A DNA stretch of 43,189 nucleotides from Rhizaria sp. SCN 62-66 (taxonomy: Eukaryota > Rhizaria, unplaced), in assembly GCA_001724265.1 (NCBI GenBank), contig MEDY01000350.1, forward strand, positions 1-43,189. Reading direction: 5' to 3'. Positions 1-9,767 of the stretch are shown one piece after another (position 1 is the first letter of the stretch; each line of letters begins with the position of its first letter). Made by a program: the position numbers and the translations under genes. The notes beneath the pieces were generated by a model. The model did not search any database. It was given only the letters and a program-made list of their open reading frames with translations, and was not told the DNA's origin.

Positions 1-44
<44 letters not shown>

Positions 45-62
45 CACACACACACACACACA
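1..62. repeat. (CA)n microsatellite
   Basis: Uninterrupted CA dinucleotides with a single G interruption near position 38. The tract lies beyond the first donor site of the minus-strand TypA gene, so it is probably inside that gene's first intron. It may be cut off by the window edge. Confidence 0.95.
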
Positions 63-153
63 AAGAAAAAGACAAATGAAAGAAAAAAAGTGAGTTCAAA
101 GTCCAGAGTTAAGTCAATTGATTGTGAGAGATTAGATTCTCTTGTTTCGTAAT

Positions 154-180
154 AAAGATAGCAAAGATAGCAAAGATAGC
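154..180. repeat. Three tandem copies of a 9-bp unit at a donor site
   Basis: The unit AAAGATAGC occurs three times in a row and directly abuts the minus-strand donor GTACGC of the TypA gene. The intron therefore starts with a small tandem repeat. On the minus strand it reads as a pyrimidine-rich GCTATCTTT array. Confidence 0.85.
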
Positions 181-184
181 GTAC

Positions 185-936
185 CTGTCGGTGGCCCAGC
201 CGGCACGGCCCGACGCATAGACGACGGGGTACTCGAGCTGCTCGTCGTTGGCGTCAAGGTGCACGAACAGGTCAAAGATCTCGTTCTCAACCTCACCGAG
301 GCGAGCCGACGCGCGGTCCACCTTGTTGATGACGACGATGGGGCGGAGACCCTGCGCAAGGGCCTTCTTGAGCACGAACTTGGTCTGCGCCATGGGCCCC
401 TCGGTGGCGTCGACGATGAGGCAGACGCCGTCGACCATGGTCATAATACGCTCGACCTCGCCGCCGAAGTCGGCGTGACCGGGCGTGTCGACGATGTTGA
501 TCTGGAACTTGTCGTCAGGCGCGTCGGGGCGGTTGTAAACGATTGAGGTGGCCTTGGCGAGGATGGTGATACCGCGCTCACGCTCGAGGGTGTTACTGTC
601 CATGAGACGGACCTCGCCCGCGGCGCTAGCGGTGCCGACCGTCGACAGCAGAGAGTCAACCATCGTGGTCTTGCCGTGATCGACGTGGGCGATGACGGCG
701 ACGTTGCGCAGCTGCTTCACGGGGAGCTGCATCGTGTCCGCGGCGGTGCCCGTGGAGCTCGCGGCCGTCGCGTCAGTCGCGAACGAACGGGCGTTGGCGT
801 TGGTAGCGGCAGCGACGACAGCAGAACGGACGGACGAGCTGCGAGAGAGCTTAGCAGCAGTGCTCAGGAGAGAGCTGCTGCAACCGCTGGAGCGCGCGAC
901 GGCAGAGGTGGCCGCCTTGGAAAGCCCACGGAACAT
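185..936 (-). CDS. typA: TypA/BipA translation GTPase, organelle-targeted, first exon (partial)
   Basis: First exon of a TypA/BipA GTPase, a ribosome-associated translation factor related to EF-G and LepA. About 250 codons are visible. The rest lies left of the window, after a donor GTACGC at 184. The GTPase signatures are G1 AHVDHGKT, a switch I region ending RGITI, G3 DTPGHADF and G4 NKVD, followed by a TypA-typical [22 protein letters not shown] block that matches bacterial BipA. I chose the ATG at 936 because it opens an [17 protein letters not shown]-type leader rich in Ser, Ala and Arg and without acids, as expected of a mitochondrial presequence of about 100 residues before the G domain. 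An in-frame extension upstream exists but looks like leader sequence. Plastid targeting is an alternative, but there is no signal peptide for a secondary plastid. The exon ends in phase 2. Confidence 0.93.
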
Positions 937-1612
937 CGTCTGGCTGTACACGACAACAGAGCAAAAGAAACGAAAAGAATCAGAGCCGGGGTTGCGGGGA
1001 GTTGGAGTCGCAGCGGAAGGTTGAGGTTTGGAGGAATATAGCACGAGTGGAGGAGTGCGGAGAAAGGGCAGAAGAATAAGTAGATAGAAACAAGAACGGT
1101 CAAAAGATTGGTAAGAAAACAGAAAGGGAATGAGAGGAAAGGAAAGAAGGCGGATGGAAAAGCGGGAAATGCAAACGGAGGAGTGTGAAAGTGCGAAGGG
1201 GACGCGCTTTTACAGAAGTCTTAAGGGCATAGACAAGTGAACACCACAGCGTGAAAATACACGGCATACAAAACACGACAAAAAGGCTATTCCCATCATC
1301 TCCATGCTTGTCATTCAATGATACAGCCAGATAAATCATACCCGAGAAGTGCCGAGAGAGCTCTGACTGAGAGCACGCCTACTTCATTCGGTCAAACGCA
1401 ATTCGACTAAAAGGATTACACGATCGGCCTGTCAACGGCTGTGGCGGCAAGGCCAAGACTGTTTGTGGTGGGGATGACCTTGACACATTTCTTGAAAGCA
1501 CCTCGCCGTGAAATCTCCGTCTATCGCTATGTGACTGACATAACATGTATATAATAGCTTAAACGCGTTTTTTTATTCTCAAAACCGTGTTTCCCTGCTT
1601 TAGCCGCGCGCC
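937..1612. promoter_or_regulatory. Divergent intergenic region between TypA and the GNAT gene
   Basis: These 676 bp separate two divergent start codons and should hold both promoters. A TATA-like TATATAAT lies at about 1548-1555, some 60 bp upstream of the GNAT start. No tRNA, repeat or further gene is seen. Small open frames here are AT-poor shadows without recognisable content. Confidence 0.5.
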
Positions 1613-2992
1613 ATGTCATCAGAAAAGGACTCGCCGCCCCACGCCGCAGTTATCACCCCCTGTGCATCCCTCCGCACGTCACCGCGCGGTCTCACCGTGC
1701 GCCCTATCTCCCTGGCCGACGCGCCGGCCATTTTTGCCTACTCGCGCAACAACCGCGTGGCCGATATGGCTGGTTTCCCCGCCGCGCGCAGTGTGGCCGA
1801 CACGGACGCGTTTCTGGAGGGAGCTCTCAGTCGGCCCCCGCTGCGTCTCTATGGGATCGTCGTCCCCACAGCGACGGTCAAACCCACCACAACTGCGGCG
1901 TTGACAGCCAGCAAAGCGTTGTTGGGTGCGTCCGGCAGTACGAAAGAGCGGTTGGTCGGCACAGTTTCGGTCGAGAGGGCTAAATGCCCCATCTTCCGCA
2001 AAAACAAGAGCAATTCGACCACTCTTTCCACAGCCACAACCACAACAACGAGCAGCAACATGTGCCCCAGCGAGTTTAAGTACGACATCCCAGCTGAGCT
2101 GCAGCAGTACAAGAGCCTACCGCAGCTGTGCATCGGGTATGCGCTTGATGAGGCTTACTGGGGCCAAGGCATCGCGACCGAGGCCATCTCGACCGTGCTC
2201 ACCGCGCTCTTCGCGTCTAAGGGCGTACTTACATTGCCCGAGGATCACGACGACGACGCTGCTGTTGAGGAACGCTCTTCCGGTGTGAAGAGCGAGAAAT
2301 GGGAGTGTATTAGCGACGGTCCGGTGTTGCTGTGGGCCTCTGTGTTCACGGATAACCCCGCTTCACAGAATGTGCTGCGGAAAATGGGCCTGAAACAAGT
2401 CCTCACGCAGCAACCAAAGAAGAGTCATGATGGCAGCAGTGGCCGTAGTAACAAGTGCAGATGTGAGTGCCACGACAAGAGCAAGAGCTCTGCAACTACT
2501 GATGCTGCGACGAAAGACTCAGAATCATCATCATCGTCGTCATCGTCATCGTCGTCGTCGTCGTCGTTTTTGTCGTCACTGTTTTGCTGCTGCTCACAGT
2601 CACCTCCCGACGACGACTCACAGTCATTCGCGAAGAGCAGCTCACAGTCAGCATGTTGTCCCAAGTGCGCACAGTCGCAGGCAGGATCACAATCCCAGTC
2701 CCAGCCGCAGCCGCAGTCAGCTGAGTCTGCAGCGGCCGCGAAGGCTGAGTCAGTGGAGATTGAGTTATTGCCGGTGACGACTGCGGCGGCCACCGCGACG
2801 ACTGCGACCGGGAATACGACTGGGACTGGGACGGGGACGAGAGCTAATGCTGGGAGTAAGTCTGTTGAGGCTGGGTTTGAGCCGGTGACTGTGACGCTGA
2901 GCCAGGCGTGGTGGCCAGCGCCGAAGGATGTGTACATTTACGCTGCGGTGATCACGAAACCGACGGTTTTCCCTCTCGGAGGTGCAAAGTGA
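1613..2992 (+). CDS. GNAT acetyltransferase (RimJ/RimL type) with Ser/Cys-rich tail
   Basis: Single-exon gene of 459 residues ending in TGA. Residues from about 25 to 270 match the GNAT fold of the RimJ/RimL (Acetyltransf_3) kind: LTVRPISLADAPAIFAYSRN at the N-terminus, GYALDEAYWGQGIATEA as the acetyl-CoA binding motif A (Q-x-x-G-x-A form), and a later block FTDNPASQNVLRKMGL typical of the family's final helix. Such enzymes transfer acetyl groups to protein N-termini or small amines; the substrate cannot be read from the sequence. The fold is interrupted by polar inserts. The C-terminal 190 residues are not part of the family: they include about 15 consecutive serines and three Cys clusters (CRCECH, LFCCCSQ, CCPKCAQ) that might bind metal or be lipid-modified. 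The gene converges with the SURP/G-patch gene. Confidence 0.85.
   Translation: MSSEKDSPPHAAVITPCASLRTSPRGLTVRPISLADAPAIFAYSRNNRVADMAGFPAARSVADTDAFLEGALSRPPLRLYGIVVPTATVKPTTTAALTASKALLGASGSTKERLVGTVSVERAKCPIFRKNKSNSTTLSTATTTTTSSNMCPSEFKYDIPAELQQYKSLPQLCIGYALDEAYWGQGIATEAISTVLTALFASKGVLTLPEDHDDDAAVEERSSGVKSEKWECISDGPVLLWASVFTDNPASQNVLRKMGLKQVLTQQPKKSHDGSSGRSNKCRCECHDKSKSSATTDAATKDSESSSSSSSSSSSSSSFLSSLFCCCSQSPPDDDSQSFAKSSSQSACCPKCAQSQAGSQSQSQPQPQSAESAAAAKAESVEIELLPVTTAAATATTATGNTTGTGTGTRANAGSKSVEAGFEPVTVTLSQAWWPAPKDVYIYAAVITKPTVFPLGGAK
2526..2570 (+). repeat. TCA/TCG triplet tract encoding poly-Ser
   Basis: Runs of TCA then TCG triplets encode about 15 serines in the tail of the GNAT protein. 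Replication slippage in this tract is likely to vary its length between alleles. Confidence 0.9.
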
Positions 2993-3360
2993 AGAGAATG
3001 ACCGATGATGTGACGATTTACACTGTTGTGGTCACGAAAGCGTGTTTAATAGCACGCACGCAAGACGTCGCTTGATAACTTGAAGTCAGCTTAATTGCAC
3101 GACTCAACATTGTTTTATAAACGAAATAATTGTTTAAACTGTCCAACTGTGTATTTCCATTTAATGTCGTTGTCTTGCGTAGCAAAGCAGGCACAGATAG
3201 ATGTTCATGATATTTTACAGGGTGATGAATGTATCTGCATTCGAAAGACTAAATAAAACAAATAGTAATATAAACTGGACATGAAAGAAATCAAAAAAAC
3301 AAACACTAACTTCAACAAAAGCGATACGCCTGACATGGTGAGCTCTGGCAACGCGCTGCT
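2993..3360. terminator. Convergent 3' intergenic region with poly(A) signal
   Basis: An AT-richer spacer between the convergent GNAT and SURP/G-patch stop codons. An AATAAA at about 3252-3257 could serve as the poly(A) signal of the GNAT transcript. No other gene is seen. Confidence 0.45.
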
Positions 3361-3803
3361 TTAATTGTACTTTTTGCGCGGATTTTGCAGCGGATTCGGC
3401 CTTGATTCATAATTCTTCCGCATCCGATTGCGAAACGCCTCGAACTCATCCACATCCTCACCCGCCTTGTCATCACGCTCACTATTGCTCGCAGTAACGT
3501 TGCTACTGGTCGCGTGACCGGCGTTGTGGGCGTGCGAAGTGTTGTTCTGTGGAGAGTGTGCGTTGTTTTGCTCGTAACGCCGTGCCTGTTGCGCGTACTG
3601 CTTGTCGGCCGCGGCTCGACCCAGACCGGCGTGGTGAGGGCGTTGAAAGACCTCCACGATCCCCAAGTCACGCCTCTGCTGCTGGTACTGCTGGTACTGC
3701 TGGGACGGCTGGCCGTGACCGTGAGCAGCGGAGTGACCGTGAGCGATGCCATGGGGACGTACATGAGATGCACTTGGAGTGGCATCAGAATCAATAGCAG
3801 CAT

Positions 3804-3834
<31 letters not shown>

Positions 3835-6597
3835 CGGAGACGCATTCACATGAATGCTATTGAGACTACTACTGCTAATGCTGCTGCCGCGAGCACTAGC
3901 GGGGCTGGGACTGTGACTCTGGCTCTGACCAGTGTCACCTGTCGCTGTCTCAGTCGTCGTAGCGGGAGTGACTGTGAGCACGTAGCCACTTACACCAGCC
4001 CCACTTACATTCTCACCCCCACCTACATTCTCGCCACTAGTCGCACTTACATGAGCAGCACTTCCATGCGTACCATCTGCACGAGTCCCTTCACGATTAC
4101 TGGAGTTGTGATGAGAAGTATAGCCGCCGCTAGTGGCCGTGGGCAGGAGGGGTTTGCCCAGCCCTTGCCCCTCCCGCCACCCCATTTTGAGCATCAGCAT
4201 CCGGCCTTTGTTGTGGGGATCGGTCAACCTCGCGCCGCCGGGGGCCGCGAGGGGCGCGGTTGCAAGCGGGGGCACACTCGATTGCGACTGCAACTGCGAG
4301 GCGTTCGAAGCTTCGGTCGCAGTAGCAGTCGCCGCAGGAGTTTTAGCAGTTGCGGTTGCGTTGGCAGCGAGGGAGTTTGCGATTGCGAGGGCCTTGGCCA
4401 ACGCGTCATCAGTGTTGGCCTTCGCCGAGCCCACACTCGGACTCGCAGACGCAGGCGCATTGGGATGGGCATTCACAGTCGCATCCACGGGCGCAGTAGC
4501 AGAAGCATTATTAGCAGAAGCATGATTAGCAAAAGCATTATCAGCGTGAACGTTCACGTGACCGTGACCGTTAGCGTCAACAGCGTTTGCGAGAATGTGA
4601 GTGCGAATATTGGAAGAATCAGCGTCTTGATACAGCCCAGGGTACTGAGGGTTGCTCGGCATGAAAGTACCCTGACCATGATGGTAAGTACCCTGCGGGT
4701 AAGCACCCTGCGGCGGAGGCGGCGGGTAAGCACCTTGGTTGTAAGGGCTTTGAGGGTAAGCACCCTGCTGCGGGTAAGGACCCTGATGGTTGTTGTAAGG
4801 ACCCTGCGGCGGGTAAATACCCTGCACAGGGTAAGGACCAGAAGGGTAAGTACCAGGAGGGTAAGTCGCAGAAACAGGATGGCCCTGATTATACCCCTGA
4901 GCACTTACAGGCTGTAAGTAATGGTGGTGGTGCGGCGGGTAGGTAGCTTGGTTGGAAGGGTAAGGGTAATGGTGAGGGTGCGCATGGCCGTAATTGTAAG
5001 TACCCTGCTGCTGCTGATGCAGCTGCTGCTGCTGCAGCTGCTGCTGCTGCAGCTGCTGCTGCTGTTGCTGATGATGAGGATAGTAAGGACCCTGGGGAGG
5101 GTAAGGGTACTGTTGCTGCTGTTGTTGCTGCGGCCAATAAGGCGGCTGCAGCTGCGGCTGCTGATGTTGATTCATATACGCATTCGGAGCACTGGTATCA
5201 TGCTGATTTGAGTGAATCGCTTGATGCTGCTTTTTAGGCTGAAACGCTTGTGAATTGAGTGCATTATAGTCTAAAAAGCCGATATTCACACCCCGCACCA
5301 TCCCCGTCTCCTCATCACGGTCGACGCGCACCGAAGTTAAGCCGCTCAGACGAGAAACTAAGCCGCGGTCGTCGTCGGAAGTCAGGCCGCCGCCGCACTT
5401 GTGGCGGCTTCGGTAGTCGTAATAATCATCGTCATCATCACTATCAGCGTTGCTGCTGTTGTTGTTGTTACTCGAGTCGTATTCATAGTTAAACTTATCA
5501 GTAGCATTCTTGCTTTTGCTCGAAATGAGGCCGAGGCCAGCCCTGCTTTTACTCGAGCTGTTATTGGTATTGTTATTATTGTTGCTGCTGTTGTTGCTGA
5601 TACTAGCATTAGCAATGCTGCTGCTGCGGCCAAACCAACTACTAGTGCTACTGCTACTGCTACTGCCATTATTAGTATTATTGATGTTGTCGTTGTCGGT
5701 ATTATTAGTGCTTGACTCGCCCTTAGACGTTGCCGATGTAAGTACCCCTTGTTGTTGTAAGTAGTTCTCGAACCGTGCCCCCCGCCTCCGTAATACGACG
5801 TCAACATCGTCGCCATCTGCTGGCTCAGCAGTTTCCCCATTGCTCATAGTCGCAGTTGCAGTTGCAGTCGTAGCAGCAGCAGCGGCAGTTGCAGCAGTTA
5901 GAGCAGAAACAGCAGCAGTATTAGCCTGAGCAGTAGCACTAGCGTTGACTCTATCACTGGAAACAGGGTTATTGTCACTGGTAGCATTGGCGATAGAGTT
6001 ATTCGCTGTGATTAATGATTGAAAGTAGAGATATCCTACTGATTCGGTGTCAAATAGCCACTTAAACAGTGGGTTATCAGCGTTCTTTTGCTTGACGACT
6101 TGAATGAAAGCCGGCCCCTTAGATTTGACGAAGTTGGCTAAGTGTTCGATGGAACCACGTTCTTTCGCGTCAGAAGGAGGCTGCGGAAGCTGTGGCACAG
6201 ATGCTGCCGTGGCTGGTGTCTCAACAGGAGCAGCAGCAGTCGAAACAGGAGCAGTAGAGGCAGCAGGAGCAGGAGCGAAAGCCTAGAGAAGAGAAACAAA
6301 AGACACACTTATGAGAGCATACAAAGGCTTATATGTACAAATTCATTATAAAACATATTTTAACAAGTCTAGAACACTATGTCCATGCGTTGTTATAAAA
6401 TGCTGCCATTAAGACTCTTAAACATGGTATAAAGTGAAACGCACCTGAAAGACTGCGGCGGTGCCAGCTTTGACTGGGGGCCGGGCCGCATTTGTGCCTG
6501 CCGCCGAGCTGAGGTTAATGCGCAGCTTTACGGGCTGTTGCGGCGGGGGCGCGGGGGCCGCGGGTGGGGGCGAGGAAGGGTTTGGTGTTGGCTGCAT
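3361..6597 (-). CDS. SURP and G-patch splicing factor (SUGP1-like), 2 exons
   Basis: The CDS is complement(3361..6282, 6445..6597), 1,024 residues, stop TAA. Exon 1 gives MQPTPNPSSPPPAAP and ends in phase 0 at CAG. The 162-bp intron has donor GTGCGT and acceptor CTCTAG. A SURP (SWAP) module lies at about residues 97-143 (IEHLANFVKSKGPAF, then NPLFKWLFD), a module found in pre-mRNA splicing factors. A G-patch lies at about 740-760 (LMLKMGWREGQGLGK), the kind of motif that recruits DEAH helicases. The C-terminus, with RPNPLQNPRKKY, resembles the end of SUGP1/SF4-like proteins. The middle is low complexity: Asn/Ser tracts, Gln tracts and tandem YPPQG/YPQGAY units rich in Tyr and Gln, of the kind that phase-separates. 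It is transcribed divergently from PLRG1, another splicing factor. Family assignment by domain order is firm; exact orthology is inferred. Confidence 0.88.
4662..4910 (-). repeat. Tandem YPPQG-like repeat region
   Basis: On the minus strand this encodes about fifteen imperfect units of YPPQG / YPQGAY / YPSG. The units are degenerate at DNA level but keep a GG-GTA-AG-related core when read on the plus strand (GGGTAAGCACC, GGGTAAGGACC). This is the prion-like part of the SURP/G-patch protein. Confidence 0.85.
5005..5070 (-). repeat. Poly-Gln triplet tract
   Basis: CTG/CAG triplets encode runs of four to six Gln separated by single Leu or His residues in the SURP/G-patch protein. A second short Gln run lies at about 5110-5145. 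Confidence 0.9.
6283..6444 (-). other. Intron of the SURP/G-patch gene
   Basis: A 162-bp AT-rich intron with donor GTGCGT and acceptor CTCTAG. Removing it joins VFQ to AFAPAP in phase 0 and provides the only credible start methionine for the gene. Confidence 0.8.
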
Positions 6598-7283
6598 AGA
6601 GCAAAGCGGGGCGTGACACGATCACGCGAAGATGGGATCAAACAACAAGGACGAGATAGAAAAACAAAGAGTGTACGCGAAATACAAACGAAAATAGCGC
6701 TAAATATGCGCTTGTGGTACTGAATATCGCTTTAGAACTAATGGAAAGAAAGGAAAATGCAAAGGGTTCAAGTTATCGTGGCCAAAGCCGAAGGGAAAGA
6801 GAAGCTGCTTCGAGAGCAAGAGTGGGGAGGTTGGGGGTAACAGGGGGTGGATTTGAGCTTCATAAACACAAACAGAAAACGCATGAAGCAAGTAAAAGCA
6901 TGAAAGCTAATTATTCTCTATCATACTCGCGCGCTATGCGCACAGCACGACGGGAATACTGTTTTTAGCATGTGATTTAGTCCGTGATTGCTCGGTCCGT
7001 GTGACTGTGGGGGCTGGCGACCGTTTGGAGGCTGCGGGCGGGGGAGCATCGAAGAGGGTTTCATTTGCAGCAATCTGGCGTCATTCCGCCGACAATACCG
7101 TCGAAGGTCGTCTCATTGTATATCACCTCTACCGATCTGATATAACTTTTGATTAAACCTCTCCACGACCTTTGCTTCCTGGTCTCCAGCCAAGTAGCGG
7201 AATCCGTCTCGCAGAGCAAGCCCCTCGCCCCCCGCCCCCCGCGCGCGCTTTTCAATATCCACGCCCTCACGTCAGCAACCCCG
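6598..7283. promoter_or_regulatory. Bidirectional promoter region of two splicing-factor genes
   Basis: A 686-bp spacer between the start codons of the SURP/G-patch gene (minus) and PLRG1 (plus). The PLRG1 side holds a C-rich/CGCGCGC stretch near 7228-7248 followed by TTTT and, at 7271-7282, GTCAGCAACCCC directly before the ATG. The same 12-mer sits in the leader of the giant HECT gene. No TATA box is obvious here and no RNA gene is seen. Confidence 0.5.
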
Positions 7284-9029
7284 ATGTCCTCGTCGTTCCC
7301 CCTGCTCGCGCGTGACCTCCCGGCGCTGTTTCTCGCCAACGCGATTTCGGCCCGCGAGACCTACTCGTCTCTCTACGCCCGTCCCGCCCCAGAACTCCCA
7401 GAGTCGTACGTCACTTTGCCTCGATATATCGCAACAATCCCTTCTCTTCTTCACATCCTAACGGGCCTAAATCAACTGTTCACTCACTTTTGTTTTCATT
7501 TCCGTTTGATTTATTTCGCTTTGGGGATATCTTAAAGACATCTGAGTTATGCCGTGATGCTCAACAGCGAGTATGGCGAAGTCAAAGACTCGAAACGCCC
7601 CACTGCCGCAACGGCCTCCAAAGCCTCTGTCGCATCCGCTTCTTCTGCCTTTGTAGCCGACGGCGATGACGAGGAGGACTATGACACCTCCCGCAGCGGC
7701 TCTAAACGCTCCAAGGCCACCGCTAACAACAACAGCAGCAGCAGTAAGACTGACGTAGTCACTGCGGACTCCATCTCTGCTCTGTTTGCGACCCTTCCCG
7801 GCGCCGCCTCAGCCGCCTCCGCCGCCAACAACAACGCGACTGCGAGTACTCATAGCTCGAGCTCAAGCTCAGTTGTTCTCCGTGGTAGTAGCAATGGAAC
7901 CTCTGCCGCCCACGGTCACTCACTCGTTCTCTCCAACACGGACCCCAGCAGCTCCAGCAGTAGCAGTAGTAGCTTGGTGCCGAGGGGCGCTGCGACCGAC
8001 GCCATCGCCCGCAAACGCGCCCTCCGGTCCCGTCAGCCGCAGTGGCACGCGCCGTGGGAGCTGCGCCGCGTCATCACCGGCGGCCACCAGGGCTGGGTGC
8101 GATGCATCGCCGTGGACCCAGCGAACGAGTGGTTCGCCACGGGCGCCGCCGACCGGATGATCAAAATCTGGGATCTGGCGTCGGGGACGCTGAAGCTTTC
8201 GCTCACGGGCCACGTGGCGACTGTAAGGGGGCTGGATGTAAGTACCCGACACCCGTACCTGTTCTCCGCGTCGGAGGATAAAGAGGTCAAATGCTGGGAT
8301 TTGGAGCAGAACCACGTCGTGCGTAACTATCATGGCCACATCTCCGCCGTCACCACAGTCAAAGTCCACCCTGAGCTCGATCTCATCGTCACCGGCGGCC
8401 GCGACTCAAGTGTGAGGGTCTGGGACATGCGGTCTAAGCATTGCGTCCGCACGCTCGTCGGTCACAAGGGCGCCATCTCCTCGCTCGCGGCGCTGCCGAC
8501 AGACCCCCAGGTCGTCTCGGGCAGCGCGGACGGAACCGTCCGGCTCTGGGACATCGCCAGCGGCAAAACCGCCGTCACCCTAACCCACCACAAGAAGTCA
8601 GTCCGCGCCCTCGCGGTCCACCCGACGCAAAACGCCTTCATCTCCGCCTCCACGGACAGCATTCGGGCCTGGAAGCTGCCCGAGGGGGCCTTCATGCGGC
8701 AATGCGCCGGTCACGACGACGTCGTCAACGGCGTCGCAGTCAACAGCGGCGGCGTCCTAGCGGCCGGCTGCGACAACGGCCGCATTTCGCTCTGGGACTG
8801 GAGCACCGGCCACTGCTTCCAGACCCTGTGGATGCCACCGCAGCCCGGGTCCCTCGAGTCTGAACGCGGCATTTTTGACTGCGTGTTTGACCGCACGGGT
8901 ACCCGCCTGATCACGGCTGAGGCAGATAAGACAATCAAGGTTTTTGGTGAGAACCTGAAAGCCACGGAGCAGAGCCACCCAGTCAAGTTCGACGCTGCCG
9001 CGCACGTGCGCAAGATGCGCGGCGAGTGA
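7284..9029 (+). CDS. PLRG1: PLRG1/PRL1-like WD40 protein of the PRP19 complex, 2 exons
   Basis: The CDS is join(7284..7405, 7568..9029), 527 residues, stop TGA. Exon 1 ([15 protein letters not shown]) ends inside a Ser codon. The 162-bp intron has donor GTACGT and acceptor CAACAG, and splicing gives PESEYGEVK, which matches the N-terminal EYGPV-type block of PLRG1. Residues about 80-195 are low complexity. From about residue 200 on there are seven WD repeats with close identity to animal and plant PLRG1/PRL1: [40 protein letters not shown], then [39 protein letters not shown], and an end with [14 protein letters not shown]. The protein is a core subunit of the PRP19-CDC5L complex, which activates the spliceosome in the nucleus. 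It diverges from another splicing gene. Confidence 0.96.
7406..7567 (+). other. Intron of PLRG1
   Basis: 162 bp, donor GTACGT, acceptor CAACAG, phase 2, AT-rich with T-runs. Its removal restores the conserved EYGEVK junction. Confidence 0.85.
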
Positions 9030-9767
9030 GCAAATGTAAGTGTATTTGTAAGGTGGTACTTACATACGTAAAGGGGCTGGCGACTTGAAAAACGCATTCG
9101 ACTTGAAGTTATGATAGAAAATAACAACGAATGTATTGTTTTAGAAGATGGCCAGGGAGGTGATATAAACTGGAAAGTCTATGTTTATTTGTGGAATACA
9201 AAGAATAATGTTTTATTATAAGTCAGTCAAGCGATGCTTTGTAATTCTATGGTTAACTTGTGATTAAGCACGTCGTTCGTATTATGAGAGTGTATTTAGG
9301 AGTCCTTAAGAAAAGAGACGAAACACAAGAAAGAAAGAATAACGAAAAATAAAGAACAAACTCTGGCCATACAACAGTAACTTGTTGTAACAGCGAAGCA
9401 AAGATACATGCAAAGTCAAACGAGAACGAAAAAGTCTGCTGCTTTTGTGTTCCAGTCAAAACATCAGACTTTTCACAAACGTACTTAAGTATTCACAATA
9501 AAAATCGCTTCTGCCAAACCACTTTGCGGATCTTTGTTTGCCGTCATTATTGCCACAATGCTGCGTTATATCCCACCGCAAAGTGGACATTGATCGCGTT
9601 TTCGAGTGATTTAGCGCACGTTGAGCGTGTTCCTTGTGTTTTCACTGCGTTTTTCTCACCAGTCACGGTCACTCCGTGTGTTTAGTGTTTAACTCACGGT
9701 CACTCAGTGTGTTTTCACGGTGCTTTCACTTAGTCAGTGTGTGTTGCTCACGGTCACTCACCACCTC
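9030..9767. other. Convergent intergenic region between PLRG1 and SEC62
   Basis: AT-rich sequence containing the two 3' UTRs. Just after the PLRG1 stop, GTAAGT (about 9036) and ACTTAC (about 9058) form a short inverted pair. AATAAA-like signals occur at about 9345 and 9495 on the plus strand. The part next to SEC62 carries three copies of a short TCACGGTCACTC word, listed separately. No gene is seen. Confidence 0.5.
9663..9759. repeat. Three copies of TCACGGTCACTC in the SEC62 3' flank
   Basis: Copies start at 9663, 9694 and 9748; the first two are followed by a GTGTG stretch. All three are in the same orientation, in the presumed 3' UTR of SEC62. The word is also found inside several coding regions of the window. 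Confidence 0.85.

Noticed and set aside
4662-5145. Possible CRISPR-like or minisatellite array
   Set aside because: The units are short, degenerate and in frame; they encode YPPQG and Gln tracts of a protein in a eukaryotic gene.
3361-6198. A single-exon start at the GTG near 6198 for the SURP/G-patch gene
   Set aside because: It is not an ATG. A proper intron and a first exon with ATG at 6597 give a continuous frame.
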